Below are positions 5,768 to 7,725 of a stretch of 7,725 nt of DNA, piece by piece. This stretch comes from an uncultured Collinsella sp. (GTDB lineage Bacteria; Actinomycetota; Coriobacteriia; Coriobacteriales; Coriobacteriaceae): assembly GCA_900765185.1 (NCBI GenBank), contig CAAFQT010000080.1:1-7725 (forward strand). Direction: 5' to 3'. The notes below the pieces were generated by a model. It did not search any database. It was not told the DNA's origin and saw only the letters and a list, made by a program, of their open reading frames with translations. Each line of letters begins with the position of its first letter. Position 1 is the first letter of the stretch. The position numbers and the translations under genes were made by a program.

Positions 5768-6805
5768 ATGGGTAAGTACATCGTTAAACGTGTGCTTCAG
5801 TTCATCCCGGTGTTTTTGGGCGTTACGCTGATTCTGTTCGCCCTCCAGAATATCGTGCCGGGAGATCCGATCAAGCTGATCGGTGGAGACAAGGCTCTGT
5901 CCCCCGAGGTGGAGCTTCAGCTTCGCGTCCGCTATCACCTGGTCCAGACGGACGAGGACGGCAACGCGATCCTTGACGAGAACGGCGACCCCGTTCAAAC
6001 GTCGCTCGTGGACCGTTACTTGTATTACATGAACGGCCTGCTTCATGGCGATCTGGGCAATTCGTATCAGCGCAAGCTGCCGGTTACGGATATCTTTGCC
6101 CAGAAGTATCCGTATACGGTCAAACTTGCCGCGTGCGCCATCGTGCTCGAGGCAATTATGGGTATCGGCGCGGGTATCATTTCGGCGGTAAAGCGTTATT
6201 CCTTCTGGGATATTTTGGTAACGCTCACCACGTCGATCCTCGTTGCGGTCCCGGCCTTCTGGCTCGGTATGTTGCTGCAGCTGTTCTTTGGTGTCATCCT
6301 CAAGGACGCCACGGGCGGTGCAATCTCCATGCCGATCTCGGGTGCCGGCGGTTCCAGCTCTCAGTATCAGGATTGGATGCACTATGTGCTTCCGACCATT
6401 ACGCTGGCTTCGGTTTCGACCGCTTATGCTGCGCGCATTATGCGCTCGCAGCTGCTTGACGTCATGAACCAGGATTACATCCGTACGGCAAAGGCCAAGG
6501 GTCTCTCCAATCGTGCGATCATCGTCAAGCATGCGCTTAAGAATGCACTCATCCCCGTCGTTACCTATATTGGTGTCGACTTTGGCGGCATGCTTTCGGG
6601 CGCCATCCTGACCGAGACGGTCTTTAACTGGCCCGGTATCGGCTATGAGGTCTATCGCGCCATTAGCATGCGTGACTGGCCCATCGTTATGGGCGGCGTT
6701 ACGCTCATCGTTGTCGTCGTCATGGTGATCAACCTGCTCGTCGACATTAGCTATGCATTCCTCGACCCGCGCATCCGCCTTGGCGGTCCGTCGGATAAGG
6801 CCTAA
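5768..6805 (+). CDS. oppB: Peptide ABC transporter permease, OppB/DppB type
   Basis: This is one of the two channel-forming membrane subunits of the peptide importer. The protein has 345 residues, longer than the usual 305-320 of the family. It opens with the family signature GKYIVKRVLQFIPV and a first helix (about residues 8-28) ending in NIVPGDP. About five further helices follow from residue 115, and it closes with the characteristic AFLDPRIR. The cytoplasmic EAA loop that contacts the ATPases is DYIRTAKAKGLSNRAI, starting at Asp236 with the invariant Gly245. The extra length is mainly an acidic insertion around residues 60-80 (DEDGNAILDENGDP) in the external loop and a glycine/serine-rich stretch (about 185-200) before WMHYVLPT. 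AGGGGAG (5757-5763), 4 bases before ATG, supports the start. It lies 156 bases after oppA and 14 before oppC. Confidence 0.93.
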   Translation: MGKYIVKRVLQFIPVFLGVTLILFALQNIVPGDPIKLIGGDKALSPEVELQLRVRYHLVQTDEDGNAILDENGDPVQTSLVDRYLYYMNGLLHGDLGNSYQRKLPVTDIFAQKYPYTVKLAACAIVLEAIMGIGAGIISAVKRYSFWDILVTLTTSILVAVPAFWLGMLLQLFFGVILKDATGGAISMPISGAGGSSSQYQDWMHYVLPTITLASVSTAYAARIMRSQLLDVMNQDYIRTAKAKGLSNRAIIVKHALKNALIPVVTYIGVDFGGMLSGAILTETVFNWPGIGYEVYRAISMRDWPIVMGGVTLIVVVVMVINLLVDISYAFLDPRIRLGGPSDKA

Positions 6806-6811
6806 GGGAGG
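6806..6811 (+). promoter_or_regulatory. Ribosome binding site of oppC next to the oppB stop
   Basis: GGGAGG begins directly after the oppB TAA and lies 8 bases before ATG at 6820. Ribosomes finishing oppB would sit over it, favouring coupled translation of the two permeases. Confidence 0.75.
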
Positions 6812-6819
6812 TACGTCTC

Positions 6820-7725
6820 ATGCAGGAAACTGATTCTCAGTCTCAGGAGCAGGCTACCGCCACCAAGGTCGCGTCTGCTCCTGCCAAGTCCCGCACGCTG
6901 TGGGGCGACGCTTTTAAGCGTCTTCGTAAGAACAAGCTTGCCGTTATCGGTGTCTGCTGGATCATCATCGTCGTTGTGGTTGCCCTGACCGCAGATCTGT
7001 GGGCTAAGCCCTGGCTCGGTTCCCCGACGGCTTCTGACTCGACCACTATGGCCGAGACGTCGCTGTTGGCTCCGTGTGCCGAGCACCCGTTTGGCACCGA
7101 CGCCCTAGGTCGTGACATTCTCGTCCGCGTTATCTACGGTGCACGTGTTTCGCTGTCCGTCGGCATTATGGCCACCGCGATCTCCACGCTGATCGGTCTG
7201 GTCATGGGTGCTCTGGCGGGTTTCTACGGCGGCATCTGGGATACGATTATCATGCGCTGTGCGGACATCTTCCTGGCGTTCCCGTACGTGCTGTTCGTTG
7301 TCGCCATGATCGCCGTTATCGGCCGTGGTCTTCAGAACGTCTTTATCGCCATCGGTATTCTCGGCTGGCCTTCGATTGCGCGCGTCTTCCGCTCTGCAAT
7401 CTTGACGGTCAAGGAAAACGACTATGTTGACGCTGCGCGCGCGATGGGTGCATCCGATGCTCGTATCGTCGTGCGTCACATCTTCCCGAACTCCGTCGCT
7501 TCCATCGTGGTCTACGCGACCATGAACATTGGTGGCGCCATTCTGACCGAGTCCGCTCTGTCCTTCCTCGGCATGGGCGTTATTCCGCCTACGCCTTCGT
7601 GGGGCTCCATGATTCAGGACGGTCAGCAGTATCTTCTGACTGCTCCCTGGATGATGATCATGCCCGGTCTGGCAATTCTCTCGACGGTGCTCGCCTTCAC
7701 CCTGCTGGGTGACGGTCTGCGTGAC
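6820..7725 (+). CDS. oppC: Peptide ABC transporter permease, OppC/DppC type, 3' end cut by the window
   Basis: This is the second channel subunit, pairing with OppB. The frame is open from ATG at 6820 to the window edge (302 codons, no stop). The last visible residues, LLGDGLRD, are normally followed by only about 8-12 more (DPKL-type ending), so the gene is nearly complete. A polar, glutamine/alanine-rich tail of about 25 residues precedes the OppC N-terminal domain (LWGDAFKRLRKNKLAVIG) and first helix. Next come HPFGTDALGRDILVRVIYGARVSL, the family signature, and several helices. The EAA loop DYVDAARAMGASDARI starts at Asp201 and leads to HIFPNS, and TESALSFLGMGVIPPTPSWG completes the permease domain. 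Genes for the ATPases OppD and OppF are expected downstream (inference from usual operon order). Confidence 0.95.
   Translation, partial: MQETDSQSQEQATATKVASAPAKSRTLWGDAFKRLRKNKLAVIGVCWIIIVVVVALTADLWAKPWLGSPTASDSTTMAETSLLAPCAEHPFGTDALGRDILVRVIYGARVSLSVGIMATAISTLIGLVMGALAGFYGGIWDTIIMRCADIFLAFPYVLFVVAMIAVIGRGLQNVFIAIGILGWPSIARVFRSAILTVKENDYVDAARAMGASDARIVVRHIFPNSVASIVVYATMNIGGAILTESALSFLGMGVIPPTPSWGSMIQDGQQYLLTAPWMMIMPGLAILSTVLAFTLLGDGLRD

Noticed and set aside
5744..6532. 262-codon open frame on the minus strand across oppB
   Set aside because: Highly charged low-complexity translation opposite a clear permease.

Overview
The window looks like chromosomal housekeeping DNA from a moderately high-GC Gram-positive anaerobe. 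Gene order (pgk-tpiA-gpmI-secG), protein style and codon choice (GAG, AAG, GTC and GCC/GCT preferred) suggest an actinobacterium of the class Coriobacteriia, possibly Collinsella. This assignment is inference from pattern recognition; no rRNA or other marker is present. All seven genes lie on the + strand, with no sign of mobile DNA, CRISPR or tRNA.

Region 1 (1-3284) is a glycolytic operon. It holds the 3' three quarters of pgk, then tpiA overlapping it by 8 bases, then gpmI 5 bases after tpiA. A perfect 12-bp intrinsic terminator closes it. The products act in lower glycolysis and gluconeogenesis: 1,3-bisphosphoglycerate to 3-phosphoglycerate, triose-phosphate interconversion, and 3- to 2-phosphoglycerate.

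Region 2 (3285-3698) is a one-gene unit for secG, the small Sec translocon subunit. It has an extended -10 promoter candidate, a G-rich upstream tract and its own strong terminator.

Region 3 (3699-7725) is the start of an oligopeptide/dipeptide ABC importer operon. A 236-base AT-richer leader carries three evenly spaced TGCAWAA motifs and a foldable 5' UTR. It is followed by a substrate-binding lipoprotein (oppA, with both a twin-arginine motif and a lipobox), a 156-base gap with two hairpins, the permease oppB, and the permease oppC, which runs off the right edge just short of its expected end. The ATPase genes (oppD, oppF) presumably follow outside the window. OppA would capture peptides outside the membrane, and OppB/OppC form the channel.

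I do not see an undescribed biological system here. The points most worth a second look are regulatory (the oppA leader motifs and the two hairpins between oppA and oppB) and protein-level (a cysteine-rich, Tat-type OppA; a short acidic repeat in an external loop of OppB; a cysteine-rich triosephosphate isomerase).
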